DNA of 41,244 nt from contig JAJTIE010000026.1 of the NCBI GenBank assembly GCA_021300195.1, forward strand, positions 1-41,244, read 5' to 3'. The notes beneath the pieces were generated by a model. That model worked only from the letters and a program-made list of their open reading frames with translations, was not told where the DNA came from and searched no databases. Shown piece after piece: positions 1 to 8,192 of the stretch (position 1 is its first letter; each line of letters starts with the position of its first letter). The DNA is from Bacteroidota bacterium (lineage in GTDB: Bacteria; Bacteroidota; Bacteroidia; J057; JAJTIE01). The position numbers were made by a program, and so were the translations under genes.

Positions 1-417
1 AATGGTTAATCCTATGGTGCTCAAAGCCATCCAGCACAAGCCCATCATAACTTCTGTAACTATCTGTAAATAAAACACTTGACGGATCTACGTGGTCTCG
101 TATGATGCTATGAAGTGTTCTGGCTGTTACGTCTGGCACCACCTCTACATACACTTTTCTTCCTCGCTTGAGTAGTCCAAATACAGGCCAGTTGATCGGC
201 CTCTCAATTCCTTCCAAACGCCTCCAAAGTAGCTTTCATCCGGCTCCATCTCTCCTACCTGTTGCTCAAATTCTTTGGTTTGATGGACTAAGGTCTGCTC
301 AAGAAAAAAGCGATAGTAACGATTTATTGTGTTTCGATTAATCTGCAAAAGACTCGAGGCCTGGGTGGCTGTTAGCTCCAGGGCGAATGCCTGCAGGATT
401 TTTCTGCTTATACCTGC
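1..417 (-). pseudogene. Frameshifted IS1595-family transposase, 3' part outside window
   Basis: Reading leftwards from about 417, one frame gives a helix-turn-helix-like N-terminus (FALELTATQASSLLQINRNT) followed by the family hallmark DESYFGG near 222-240. The frame is then lost. From about 219 to 1 a different frame continues with WPVFGLLKRGRKVYVEVVPD and TDSYRSYDGL, the conserved core around the second catalytic Asp. A single-base indel near 219-228 therefore splits the gene. At the 5' end the frame runs into a stop at 418-420 with no good ATG, so the start is also damaged. The third catalytic residue lies beyond the window. The family assignment rests on these motifs; the copy is almost certainly inactive unless frameshifting is programmed, which is not typical of IS1595. 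Confidence 0.75.
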
Positions 418-434
418 TTAACCTTCTGTTATTC

Positions 435-474
435 CTTGACTTACAAGGCTATTTGTTGTGCCTTGTAAGTCAAG
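435..474. repeat. Perfect 15-bp inverted repeat at the IS end
   Basis: The arms CTTGACTTACAAGGC (435-449) and GCCTTGTAAGTCAAG (460-474) are exact reverse complements around a 10-base loop. The hairpin lies between the stop codon of the secreted-protein gene and the transposase, both on the minus strand. It would form in any read-through transcript and could shield transposase translation, as in several IS families. There is no T-run after it on either side, so it is not a canonical intrinsic terminator. Confidence 0.75.
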
Positions 475-477
475 CCC

Positions 478-2129
478 CTAGTTATACAGCCACAGACACT
501 GAGTGTGCAGCAGTGTGCCGCCAGGAGACAGCACCCGGGCCAGGTAGACAGAGGGTATCAGTGTGTCTACGGCCACCTGTGGGGCACCGTCTAACCGTAC
601 ATCTAGCAGCCTTCTGCCCTGCAGGTTGTACAGCTGTAGCGTGCTACCAGTTGGATAGCTCAAGGTGCCTGGGCTCACATACAGGCGCAGCAGGGTCTCT
701 CCCTTTGCCTTAGCGCGAGAGGTAGGGGGATCCGGAGTAGGGGGATCCGGATCGTTTGGATCCTCAGAAATATTTCCAAAACACATGACCCCAAAATTTG
801 TAGTCCCTGCCACAAGACGTGTCTTTGCATTTTTTTCGACAGTAAGCCGCGGCGCACTGCCTGCGTTTAGGAAATTCAATGCGTTATCTGAAAGCTTGTA
901 CTTAAAATGGATGCTTCGGGTATCAAGATTTAGTACAACAAGAAAAGATTGGCCTGTTGCTGTTGGAGGAGATGGTGTAACCCCAAACGACATATAGGTC
1001 TGCCCATTTTTTGAGAATATGGTAGTAGAAGTATTGATGCCCACGGGGTTTGCTGCATTGACCAGCGCACTGTAGTCTATTTCTTCTATCAAATTTCCGT
1101 TATGCTCGTCTAATCTAGTCAATCTTCCATAAATCGGCCTGGGATAAAACCATATGCCCCCGCGAGGGTCTTTGTTTATTGAAGAGATTAACCGCTCGTT
1201 TGTCGGAATATCGTATGTCCAAAGCAATTGCCCTGAGGTTCCCAGATCTTTTACCGCAAACACTTTGGGTGCTCTCTCTCCACCATCCAACCCTTCACCA
1301 TCAAAAAAATAGTATCACCAGAAACATATGGGCTGGCACCTGATTCGGAGCGAAAGGGGAAGCTCCAAACTTGCGTCATAGCAGTTGGCGATACATCAAT
1401 TGCAACCAAAGCACCCTTGTTGGGGAACCTAGACCCCAAAAAGTAAATCCTATTTCCTGCCGCCCCTACGGTATTGAGAGATCCATAACTTCCAATGGAT
1501 AAATTTAAATTGGGAGAAAGAACAGAAGTTTGTACGCCTGTTTCTTTATCATAGGCTGCAATGGGACCGTTTCGGCTGGCAATAACAATTTGTCCACTCT
1601 CCGTTAAATTCAAACTAAGCGGTTGATCCCCTCCTTGCCCATTTGTAGGAGTCATCCAGACCACCTGGCCCAAGGGGTCGAACCGAACCACCTTGTCTTT
1701 ATCGGCAACAATAAGACCTCCATCATTGCCCATTAAATGTCCAGAAAGACCGGCCGTGCTGCCCAAAATACCGGAGTCTGTAAAAAGCAGATTCCCATCA
1801 AAGTCGTAAACGACCAGATTATCCAGATCAGGGTTATCAGTATTCTGAAACGAACACGCGACTCGATCATTGGCGGTAGCACACCAGGCGCACACCCTTG
1901 CGTCCTCGTATCTTTTCCAAAGCAGAGAGATCTCTCCGCTAGGGGGGAGAGAGGGGGAAACATCGGACATCGCAGGATCACAATGTACCATGGGGCAACC
2001 GCCAGTAGCCAAGGTAAATGGCTGAGCGGTGCTGGTAAATGGAAATACCAAAACTAAGCAGACGCCGATAAGTATAACTCTTAATATATCTATTTTCACG
2101 TTTTTAAGAAAATTGGTATTACTAACCAT
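478..2129 (-). CDS. Secreted beta-propeller-like protein with T9SS C-terminal sorting domain, interrupted by a 1-bp frameshift
   Basis: Two adjacent minus-strand frames read as one protein of about 550 residues. The N-terminal part starts at ATG 2129 and has a signal peptide (hydrophobic VILIGVCLVLVFPF ending STAQ). It continues with repeated short blades (DFDGNLLF, FDPLGQVVWM, YDKETGVQTS) resembling PQQ-like or quinoprotein beta-propellers. At the T7 run (A7 at 1303-1309 on the plus strand) the frame shifts. Adding one T gives the continuous reading SGDTIFFDGEGLDGGERAPK into the second frame, which ends at 478. The C-terminal part has more blades, a Pro/Asp linker and a type A-like T9SS sorting domain (LYVSP, LQLYNLQGRRLLDV, SVYLARV). 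Known biology: such domains direct secretion across the outer membrane by T9SS. The IS remnant abuts the stop codon. Whether the break is real, phase-variable or a sequencing error cannot be told from one sequence. Confidence 0.75.
722..751. repeat. Two tandem 15-bp repeats encoding the Pro-Asp linker
   Basis: The unit GTAGGGGGATCCGGA occurs at 722-736 and again at 737-751. On the minus strand it encodes the PDPPT/PDPPT linker just before the T9SS sorting domain of the secreted protein. A unit length divisible by three means copy number could change without breaking the frame. Confidence 0.8.
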
Positions 2130-2415
2130 AAACTAGTAATAGAGTGGGGTGTATTCTTCTATTGAGAACCCTGAATGTAAAAGTAAGCATAAATATCAGG
2201 TAGGTCAAGCGCTTATCCGGACCCCTAGAATTTGAGATTTAACCTTGGACGCTCCACTTCCTAGCTCGCAGGACACTACCAAGAGACAGCCCTACTAGCC
2301 CGACACAAAAGCGCATAGCCCTGGGGATAAACCCCCTAAAATTGTCACTGCTCGGATTATTCTGGTATATTTACGGCTGGGCCACGGCCCTGTCCGGCTA
2401 TGTGGTACTACCTAA

Positions 2416-3012
2416 ATGGCAAGAAAGAGTCGAAATAAAGAAGAAGATGGGCTGCTGATAGACCGGGCAAAACAGGGCGATGAAAAAGCCTATGAGGTCC
2501 TGCTAAAGAAGTATCAGAAGTCTGTATACTACCTGATATACAAGATGATCCGCAACCCGGAGGATGCGGAGGACCTAACACAGGAGACTTTTGCCAAGGC
2601 TTTTGGTAGCCTGGTGTCCTTCGATCCCAAGTTTGCATTCAGCACCTGGTTGTTCAAGATCGGATCGAACTCAGCCATCGACTTCATCCGGCGGAAGAAG
2701 ATGCAAACCCTCTCCATCAACCAAGGAGGCGCAAATGATGAAACCGGTAACCCGGTGCTACAACTGAAAGATGGAAACCTGGTGCCGGATGAGAAGCTGC
2801 TGAAGCAGCAGCGCAAGGAGTATCTGCAGGTGGCCATCGGGCAGCTACCTACCCGATACCGCCAGCTGGTTATCCTGCGCTACTTCGAGGAACTTTCGTA
2901 CGAGGAAGTGGCCCTGGAGCTACAGATCCCCCTTGGCACCGTAAAGGCCCAGCTACACCGGGCCAGAGAGCTGCTGTATGGAGCGCTGAACAATATGGAA
3001 AACAAACTATAG
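2416..3012 (+). CDS. ECF-type RNA polymerase sigma factor
   Basis: 198 residues, the normal size for an extracytoplasmic-function sigma factor. Sigma region 2 spans about residues 18-95, with the core-binding motif PEDAEDLTQETF and the -10-recognition segment FSTWLFKIGSNSAIDFIRRKK. Region 4 spans about 138-190, with LPTRYRQLVILRYFEELSYEEVA and the helix-turn-helix PLGTVKAQLHRARELL. It would direct RNA polymerase to a specific regulon. No anti-sigma factor gene lies next to it; the next gene downstream is a LytTR response regulator 80 bases away on the same strand, so cotranscription is possible. The ATG at 2416 is the first in frame and gives a standard N-terminus. Confidence 0.92.
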   Translation: MARKSRNKEEDGLLIDRAKQGDEKAYEVLLKKYQKSVYYLIYKMIRNPEDAEDLTQETFAKAFGSLVSFDPKFAFSTWLFKIGSNSAIDFIRRKKMQTLSINQGGANDETGNPVLQLKDGNLVPDEKLLKQQRKEYLQVAIGQLPTRYRQLVILRYFEELSYEEVALELQIPLGTVKAQLHRARELLYGALNNMENKL

Positions 3013-3092
3013 GAATTTGCGGCACCCAATCAACATATTGGCACCCTGCCTACCCCTCAGCACACTATCAGATTTAACCCCGCACCCGTTAT

Positions 3093-3800
3093 ATGAATCG
3101 TGTTCTATCCGCTTTTGTCGTCGATGATGACAAGGTCTCGCGCATCCTGATTGAAAAATTTGTTGCACAAACTGATTTTCTCGAGCTAAAGGGGTCCTTT
3201 TCCAACGCAGAAGAGGCACTGGTGGCCCTGCAGCAGGAAGACATAGACCTGCTGTTTCTGGACGTTGAGATGCCCAAAATATCGGGCATGGAGATGCTGA
3301 AGTCGCTAAAGATCAGACCGCATGTTGTACTGATTACCAGCAACCGGGAATATGCCCTGGAGGCCTTTGAACACCATGTAACGGACTACCTGCTCAAGCC
3401 CTCTGAGTACACCCGCTTCCTGAAGGCCGCTACCCATATCCGAGAAGAAGTGGAAGCCGACCTGAATGCCCTGGCCGGAGAGAATCCGGATTTCCTCTTC
3501 GTCAAGCACAATGGGCGGCACGTAAAGATCCGGACAGCCGACATCAAGTGGGTAGAAGCCATTGGCGACTATGTGGAAATCCATACAGTAGGGCAGAAGC
3601 AGTATGTGATACACGCCACCATGAAGGTGATGGAGAAGAAACTGGGCCGCCCAGACTTCATCCGCGTGCACCGCAGCTACATTGTCCGCATAGACCAGAT
3701 TGAGGAGATAGAAGACGGCACCATCGTCATTGTAGGCAAGTTCATCCCCATTGGCAAAAGCTATAAGAAGCAGCTGCTGGATGCAATCAACATGATATAG
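3093..3800 (+). CDS. LytTR-family response regulator
   Basis: 235 residues in two domains. The receiver domain (about 1-120) has the acidic pocket D11-D13, the phospho-acceptor D57 in LLFLDVEMPK, T82 and the conserved K102 in DYLLKP. The C-terminal LytTR DNA-binding domain (about 130-232) has the typical FVKHNGRHVKIRTADIKWVE start and HRSYIV, and ends with the family pattern IPIGKSYKKQLL. By family it controls transcription in response to a histidine kinase. No kinase gene is adjacent, so the partner is elsewhere. It lies 80 bases after the sigma-factor gene and converges on the PAP2 gene; no clear terminator is visible in the 57 bases between them. Confidence 0.93.
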   Translation: MNRVLSAFVVDDDKVSRILIEKFVAQTDFLELKGSFSNAEEALVALQQEDIDLLFLDVEMPKISGMEMLKSLKIRPHVVLITSNREYALEAFEHHVTDYLLKPSEYTRFLKAATHIREEVEADLNALAGENPDFLFVKHNGRHVKIRTADIKWVEAIGDYVEIHTVGQKQYVIHATMKVMEKKLGRPDFIRVHRSYIVRIDQIEEIEDGTIVIVGKFIPIGKSYKKQLLDAINMI

Positions 3801-3857
3801 GGAGCGCCTGCAAATGGCCTGCGAGACCAGTACGCAAATGCCGGGAGGCACGCCAGC

Positions 3858-4502
3858 CTATAGCAACGCCAGCCCCAGCACCAGGAGGGCTGCGGCGACA
3901 GCCAGCAGCCGGAAGACTCTGCCCCAGCACGCGGATACCCAGTGCCCCAGCCGCGCCTGTAGCGGCAGGTAGCAGAGGGGGGTAAGCAGCAGGCCCAGCA
4001 GGCTGCCTGCCGCCACATCCAGCGGAAAGTGCGCACCCACATACACGCGGCTGATGGCTACGGCAAAGGCCAGGCCCGCCCATAGCCAGCCCAAGCGCGG
4101 ATAGCGTAGCGCCAGCAGCACGGCCGCTGTATAGGCCGTAACGCTGTGGCCAGAGGGGAAGCTGTGTGCCCTGGGCGTGCCGGGCAGAAAGGCCCCCTGC
4201 GGGAAGAAATGCGCCGGGCGTACCCAGTCGGCAAACACCAGCTGCTTCAGCAGCTGGGCTACCAGGCCCGTGAGCACCACACAGAGCGTAAATACCAGCA
4301 TCTGGCCTGCAGCGCGGCGCGGCAGTGCCAGCAGCAGGAGGGCCACTACAACAGCCGAGTCTCCCACCCAGGTAAGCAGCTGCCAAAAATGCGGCGGCGG
4401 ATAGGCGTACAGGGCCTCATACAGGCCTGCATTCCCCCACCACAGGATGGCAGCGGCTAGCAGGCTCAATAGTAATCCGGCAAGTAAATAGAACCCCCGC
4501 AT
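3858..4502 (-). CDS. PAP2-superfamily membrane phosphatase
   Basis: 214 residues from ATG 4502, polytopic, with about five or six hydrophobic helices. The three phosphatase motifs are complete: a KX6RP-like segment (K86 to R95-P96), PSGH at 116-119, and SRVYVGAHFPLD at 151-162 with the nucleophile-assisting His158 and Asp162. The family dephosphorylates lipid phosphates such as undecaprenyl-pyrophosphate or phosphatidate at the membrane; the exact substrate is unknown. The ATG at 4502 begins two bases after the stop of the M23 gene. A longer start (TTG, 4523) would overlap that gene and adds seven non-hydrophobic residues, so the ATG is preferred. It is the last gene of the long minus-strand operon. 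Confidence 0.88.
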   Translation of the reverse strand: MRGFYLLAGLLLSLLAAAILWWGNAGLYEALYAYPPPHFWQLLTWVGDSAVVVALLLLALPRRAAGQMLVFTLCVVLTGLVAQLLKQLVFADWVRPAHFFPQGAFLPGTPRAHSFPSGHSVTAYTAAVLLALRYPRLGWLWAGLAFAVAISRVYVGAHFPLDVAAGSLLGLLLTPLCYLPLQARLGHWVSACWGRVFRLLAVAAALLVLGLALL

Positions 4503-4504
4503 GG

Positions 4505-5722
4505 CTACTTTTGGGCTAGCCAACTGATGGGGTTTACGGGGTTAAAGCCCTTGTAAATCTGAAAATAGAGCTGAATCTCACCCGTATCGCTATTGGCCCG
4601 CACGGTGCCGATCTCTTGCAGCACGGCCAGCTGGTCGCCTACTTTTACCGACACCTGCTCCAGGTTGGCATACACGCTGCGGTAGCTGCCATGCTGCACG
4701 ATGACCACCTGCCCGTAGTTCGGTATCCGGCTAACGAGGGTTACCTTACCATCAAATACGGTGCGCACCGCCTGCCCCTGGCGGGTGGAGATGTAGATTC
4801 CGTCGTTGATTACCTCGCCCCCGGTAGCGGTGCGGCTACGGCCAAAATAGCCGGTTACCACACCCTGGTTCATCGGGATGGGCCAAGGCAGCTTGTGGCG
4901 GTTTTTCTCAAACACACCATTTAGCTGGTTTACCACATCTTTGTTCGCCACGGTGGCATTGGCTTCCACCATTTTGCGGATTCGGGCACGGATAAGGGCC
5001 AGCTCGCGCTTGTACTCCTGTATCCGGTCCTCGTAGTTTTTCTGCTTACCCCGCAGCTGGTTATACAGTTGGTCCTTTTCCTCTTTTGCCCGGGATAGCT
5101 TGCCAGTTTCCTCTTGCCGGTCGCCGCGCAGTTTCTTTTGCCGCGCCAGCTTGGCTTCCTTTTCGCCCTTTTTCCGGGCCAGGTAGGCGCTTGTCCGCCG
5201 GATCAGTTCTATCTGCTGCTTGCGGTACTTGGCAGCCTCGCGAAAGTAGACCAGCCGGTCGTAGGCCTGGGCAAAGCTTTCGCTGCTCATGAGCCAGAGC
5301 ATCATCGACATATCATCCTCGCCCAGATAGGCCAAGCGGGCAGCCTGGCCGTAGCTTTTCTGGAAAGTGGCTACATCCGCTACCAGAGACCCGATGATGC
5401 CATCTATCTGGTCTATATCGCGGCTAATGCCGTCTATTTCATCATTGATGACCTTTACCAAGCGCTCGCGCAGGTTGATCTGTTCTTTTAGCAGCACCAG
5501 TTCGTTGAACGATTTGCGCTTGATGCCTTGCGTTTGGCGCAGCAGTAGCTCGGTCTGCTTCACCTGTCGGCGCAGTAGCTCTTCTCGGCTTTTCAGGTTA
5601 TTTATCTGGCTACTGCCAGCCTGCTGGGCATACAGGCGGTAGTAGCTGCCCACTAGCCCCAGCACTGCCAGCAGGGCGAGTGTGAGAATGGGCTTAGCAG
5701 GGGTTGATCTTTTTATACTCAT
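4505..5722 (-). CDS. EnvC-like M23 (LytM) family protein with degenerate metal site
   Basis: 405 residues. An N-terminal hydrophobic segment (about 12-32) is a signal peptide or anchor. It is followed by a long coiled-coil region (about 38-270, rich in Lys/Arg/Glu/Gln) and a C-terminal LytM/M23 fold (about 287-405). The fold is recognisable (GVVTGYFGRS, VFDGKVTLVSRIPNYGQVVIVQHG). Positions that normally bind zinc are changed: the first H-x3-D site reads NDGIYIS, and the final HxH site reads LYFQIYK, with Tyr in place of His. This is the pattern of EnvC/NlpD-type activators, which lack hydrolase activity and switch on cell-wall amidases; that role is inferred. The start overlaps the DUF4292 gene by 29 bases, and the PAP2 gene follows at once, indicating translational coupling. 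Confidence 0.85.
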   Translation of the reverse strand: MSIKRSTPAKPILTLALLAVLGLVGSYYRLYAQQAGSSQINNLKSREELLRRQVKQTELLLRQTQGIKRKSFNELVLLKEQINLRERLVKVINDEIDGISRDIDQIDGIIGSLVADVATFQKSYGQAARLAYLGEDDMSMMLWLMSSESFAQAYDRLVYFREAAKYRKQQIELIRRTSAYLARKKGEKEAKLARQKKLRGDRQEETGKLSRAKEEKDQLYNQLRGKQKNYEDRIQEYKRELALIRARIRKMVEANATVANKDVVNQLNGVFEKNRHKLPWPIPMNQGVVTGYFGRSRTATGGEVINDGIYISTRQGQAVRTVFDGKVTLVSRIPNYGQVVIVQHGSYRSVYANLEQVSVKVGDQLAVLQEIGTVRANSDTGEIQLYFQIYKGFNPVNPISWLAQK

Positions 5723-6464
5723 CGGGCACCGAGAAGGATAGGCGCAGCTCCTCCGGATCGTAGCTCACCTTTTTGTGCTCCAGGTTTGCCTCCAGGATAT
5801 ACCGGCCCGTTACCTGCAAATTTAGCGAAAAAGGGAGCTGCGACAGGCCAGCATCTTGGTAGTGGCCATAGGTAACTGTGGATTGCTGATCTCCCGACAG
5901 CAGCCCAGCTATGATTTTTTCTGGACGATCTTCATCCTTGTGGATAAAAATCTGCCCTTTGGTCAAATGATTCTCGAAGACAAAGGTGGTGGGCGGCCCG
6001 GGGCTATAGCCGCGTACCAGGCTATCGGGTAGGGGGAAGTTGCCAAGCAGGAGTGCCTCGAGCGTGGAGAAGCTGACGGGCATGCCCAGCCGCTGGCTCA
6101 GGCAGGGGTAGTCGAGCACGAACGCCTGCCGCGCCATTCGGTTCAGTACCCACACGCTATCCGGCGTGGCTAGTAGGCGTATGCCTTCCAGGCCAAACTT
6201 CTGCGCTGTTAGCCAGATGCTCTCGCCACGCGTCATGCGCAGCCGGTAGGTAAACCCCACCTCCTGGCCTTCCATAGTCAGCTCGGCCTTGCCCCTTACT
6301 TCCAGGCGGGTGTAGGTATAGGCAGCCTGGTGGATCCGCTCCAGGGCTGCGGCCTGCTCCTTTGCAGCCCTGCGCTGGGCGCGCGTGCCATATTCATGCG
6401 CCTTGCAGCCTACGGTAGCGAGCAGCACCAGCATCAGGCCAAATAGAGAACGGTGCGACATCAT
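5694..6464 (-). CDS. DUF4292 family lipoprotein
   Basis: 256 residues with a lipoprotein signal peptide (LFGLMLVLLATVGC, Cys about residue 20). The body matches the Bacteroidota DUF4292 pattern: an early segment about resisting shear of a beta-sheet protein (VRGKAELTMEGQEVGFTYRL), then IWLTAQKFGLEGIRLLATPDSVWVLNR, and a C-terminal LSFSVPDEYKKI. The fold resembles LolA/LolB-like lipoprotein-binding proteins, but function is unproven. ATG at 6464 overlaps the stop of the upstream TPR gene (ATGA at 6461-6464), and its own end overlaps the M23 gene. The conserved order TPR, DUF4292, M23 suggests a joint envelope role. Confidence 0.87.
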   Translation of the reverse strand: MMSHRSLFGLMLVLLATVGCKAHEYGTRAQRRAAKEQAAALERIHQAAYTYTRLEVRGKAELTMEGQEVGFTYRLRMTRGESIWLTAQKFGLEGIRLLATPDSVWVLNRMARQAFVLDYPCLSQRLGMPVSFSTLEALLLGNFPLPDSLVRGYSPGPPTTFVFENHLTKGQIFIHKDEDRPEKIIAGLLSGDQQSTVTYGHYQDAGLSQLPFSLNLQVTGRYILEANLEHKKVSYDPEELRLSFSVPDEYKKINPC

Positions 6465-8173
6465 CTGGGTAGGCTATCGTTTGTGTTTTCCGGGTTGCTT
6501 TTGGGTCCACCCAGCTCCTCTGCCTTTTTTCGGTATTGTTTTGCCTCGTGCAGGTTTCCCATGGCCTCGTATATGGCTGCCAGATGTGTGGCAGCATCGG
6601 CACTGGGCGCGGCCTCATAGGCTTTTTTTACCCATTCCAGGGCCTTCTCCATCTTGCCCTGCTTGTATAGCACCCAGCCGTAGGTATCGTGAAAATTTGC
6701 ATCGTCTGGCCGTATTCTTAGGGCCTGCTCGATCATTTCCTGCGCGCGGTCCAGGTCTGTGCCACGTAGCGACAGGAAGTAGGCGTAGTTGTTTAGTGCC
6801 GTGGCATCGTTCGGATTTGCTGCCAAGGCTTTTTCGTAGGCCGCGTTGGAGGCCGGATAGTCGCCCAGATAGTGCAGGGCATCGCCCATCAGTACCAGCA
6901 TGTGCTGCACCCGTTGGTCTTCGGCTAGCTGTACAAAGCGTTCGGCGGCGGCGGCGGCAGTGGCATAGTCTTTGTTTTGATAACTGCCCTGGGCCTGCCA
7001 GAACAGCAGGTCCAGGTTGTTGGGGTACACCTCCAGGGCACGGGCAGCATCGGCCTGCAGGCTATCCCAGCTGCGCAGCTGTATATCCAGGCTGATAAGC
7101 TGCTTCCACAGGTTCAGGTCCGTATCGTCTAGCCGCACCGCCTTGCGAATGTAGTAGCGGGCACTGTCTTGCTGCTGGTCCAGGTTCAGGTACTTTTCGC
7201 CCAGGTAGCTGGCTAGCAGCGAATTGTTTGGGTGCTGTGCCTCCAGGCTGCGCAGCAGGTGCCAGATCCGCCGTTGCTGGGCCTGGTTATTCACGTCTGT
7301 ATCGGCCCGTATCAGCAGTTGTACTTTTTTGTCTAGCTCTATCTCTTCCAAGCCTACGGCTTTTTCCAGCAGCTCGTAGCTCTGTGCTGTATCTCCGGCC
7401 TGCTCTGCAGCCTCTATCATGCGGAAGAGCACAAAGGCATCGGTGGCATCCTCGGCATATAGGCGGGCTAGCAGGTCGCGGGCTTTGTCGGCCTGCTCGG
7501 TCTGCAGGTACAGGTCGTACAGCTCGTACTGATAGCTGCGCACACTGGGGTAAAACTGCACCAGTCTCAGCATCTCGGCTATGGCCTGCTGGGGTTCATT
7601 CAGGTACAGGTAGATTTCTTTTTTCTGCCGGATTATATCGGGGTCTACGCCTTTTCGTGCCAGCAGGGTGTCGTATAGGCCAAGGGCAGCGCGATATTCC
7701 TTGGCATGCAGATAGTTTTGGCCCAGCTCAATGAGCAGGTCTATGTCCTGCGGAAACTGCTTGCGTGCAGCCTCCAGGGTTTTTCTGCTTGCCTCCCGGT
7801 CGTTGTTGGCTTGTTGGATCCGGGCTAGCTGTACGTGGTAGTACACATTGCCTTTGTCCGACTTCATGGCCGCCTGGGCGTGTGGCAGGGCTGCCTGAAA
7901 CTGGCGTTCAGAATACAAGAGTTCGGCCACCAGGTAGTGCGCGGCACCGTGCTGTGGGTCTATCTCCAGCACCTGCTCATAGAGCGCCAGGGCTTCTTTG
8001 GGGTACTCTTGTGCTTGCTTCGTGGCTCCGTCTATGAACAGGGCGGCCAGGCGCTGCTGTTGTTCTTCAGAGAGCTTAGTGCCCCGGCCGTCTGGTGTGC
8101 GCTGGGTAGCCTGCTGGGTGCGGCAGCCCGCCAGCAGCAGGGTGCACAGCACCAGAACGGAGATACGTAACAT
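6461..8173 (-). CDS. TPR-repeat lipoprotein
   Basis: 570 residues. A lipobox is visible at the N-terminus (VLCTLLLAGC), so the protein is probably anchored to the outer membrane facing the periplasm. The rest is almost entirely tetratricopeptide repeats, with TPR signatures such as ALALYEQVLEIDPQHGAAHY, AALGLYDTLLARKG, AYEKALAANPNDATALNNYA and YGWVLYKQGKMEKALEWVKKA. Such proteins act as scaffolds for envelope complexes. The stop codon overlaps the DUF4292 start by four bases, and 19 bases separate it from the upstream nucleotidyltransferase gene. The partner is unknown. Confidence 0.9.
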   Translation of the reverse strand: MLRISVLVLCTLLLAGCRTQQATQRTPDGRGTKLSEEQQQRLAALFIDGATKQAQEYPKEALALYEQVLEIDPQHGAAHYLVAELLYSERQFQAALPHAQAAMKSDKGNVYYHVQLARIQQANNDREASRKTLEAARKQFPQDIDLLIELGQNYLHAKEYRAALGLYDTLLARKGVDPDIIRQKKEIYLYLNEPQQAIAEMLRLVQFYPSVRSYQYELYDLYLQTEQADKARDLLARLYAEDATDAFVLFRMIEAAEQAGDTAQSYELLEKAVGLEEIELDKKVQLLIRADTDVNNQAQQRRIWHLLRSLEAQHPNNSLLASYLGEKYLNLDQQQDSARYYIRKAVRLDDTDLNLWKQLISLDIQLRSWDSLQADAARALEVYPNNLDLLFWQAQGSYQNKDYATAAAAAERFVQLAEDQRVQHMLVLMGDALHYLGDYPASNAAYEKALAANPNDATALNNYAYFLSLRGTDLDRAQEMIEQALRIRPDDANFHDTYGWVLYKQGKMEKALEWVKKAYEAAPSADAATHLAAIYEAMGNLHEAKQYRKKAEELGGPKSNPENTNDSLPR

Positions 8174-8192
8174 ACGGTAATATACGAAAAAA

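Larger units (their letters stand above)
1..478 (-). mobile_element. Remnant of an IS1595-family (ISXO2/IS1016-like) insertion sequence, one end only
   Basis: The minus strand encodes recognisable pieces of an ISXO2-like DDE transposase (see the pseudogene entry). The right-hand boundary is probably at about 478, because the sequence read on the minus strand from there begins GGGGCTTGACTTACAAGG, which looks like an IS end, and directly abuts the TAG stop codon (478-480) of the upstream secreted-protein gene. The other end lies outside the window. The boundary is inferred; no target-site duplication can be checked with one end only. Confidence 0.7.

Noticed and set aside
4503-4523. Upstream TTG start for the PAP2 gene
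   Set aside because: It overlaps the M23 gene; the ATG at 4502 directly after its stop fits coupling better.
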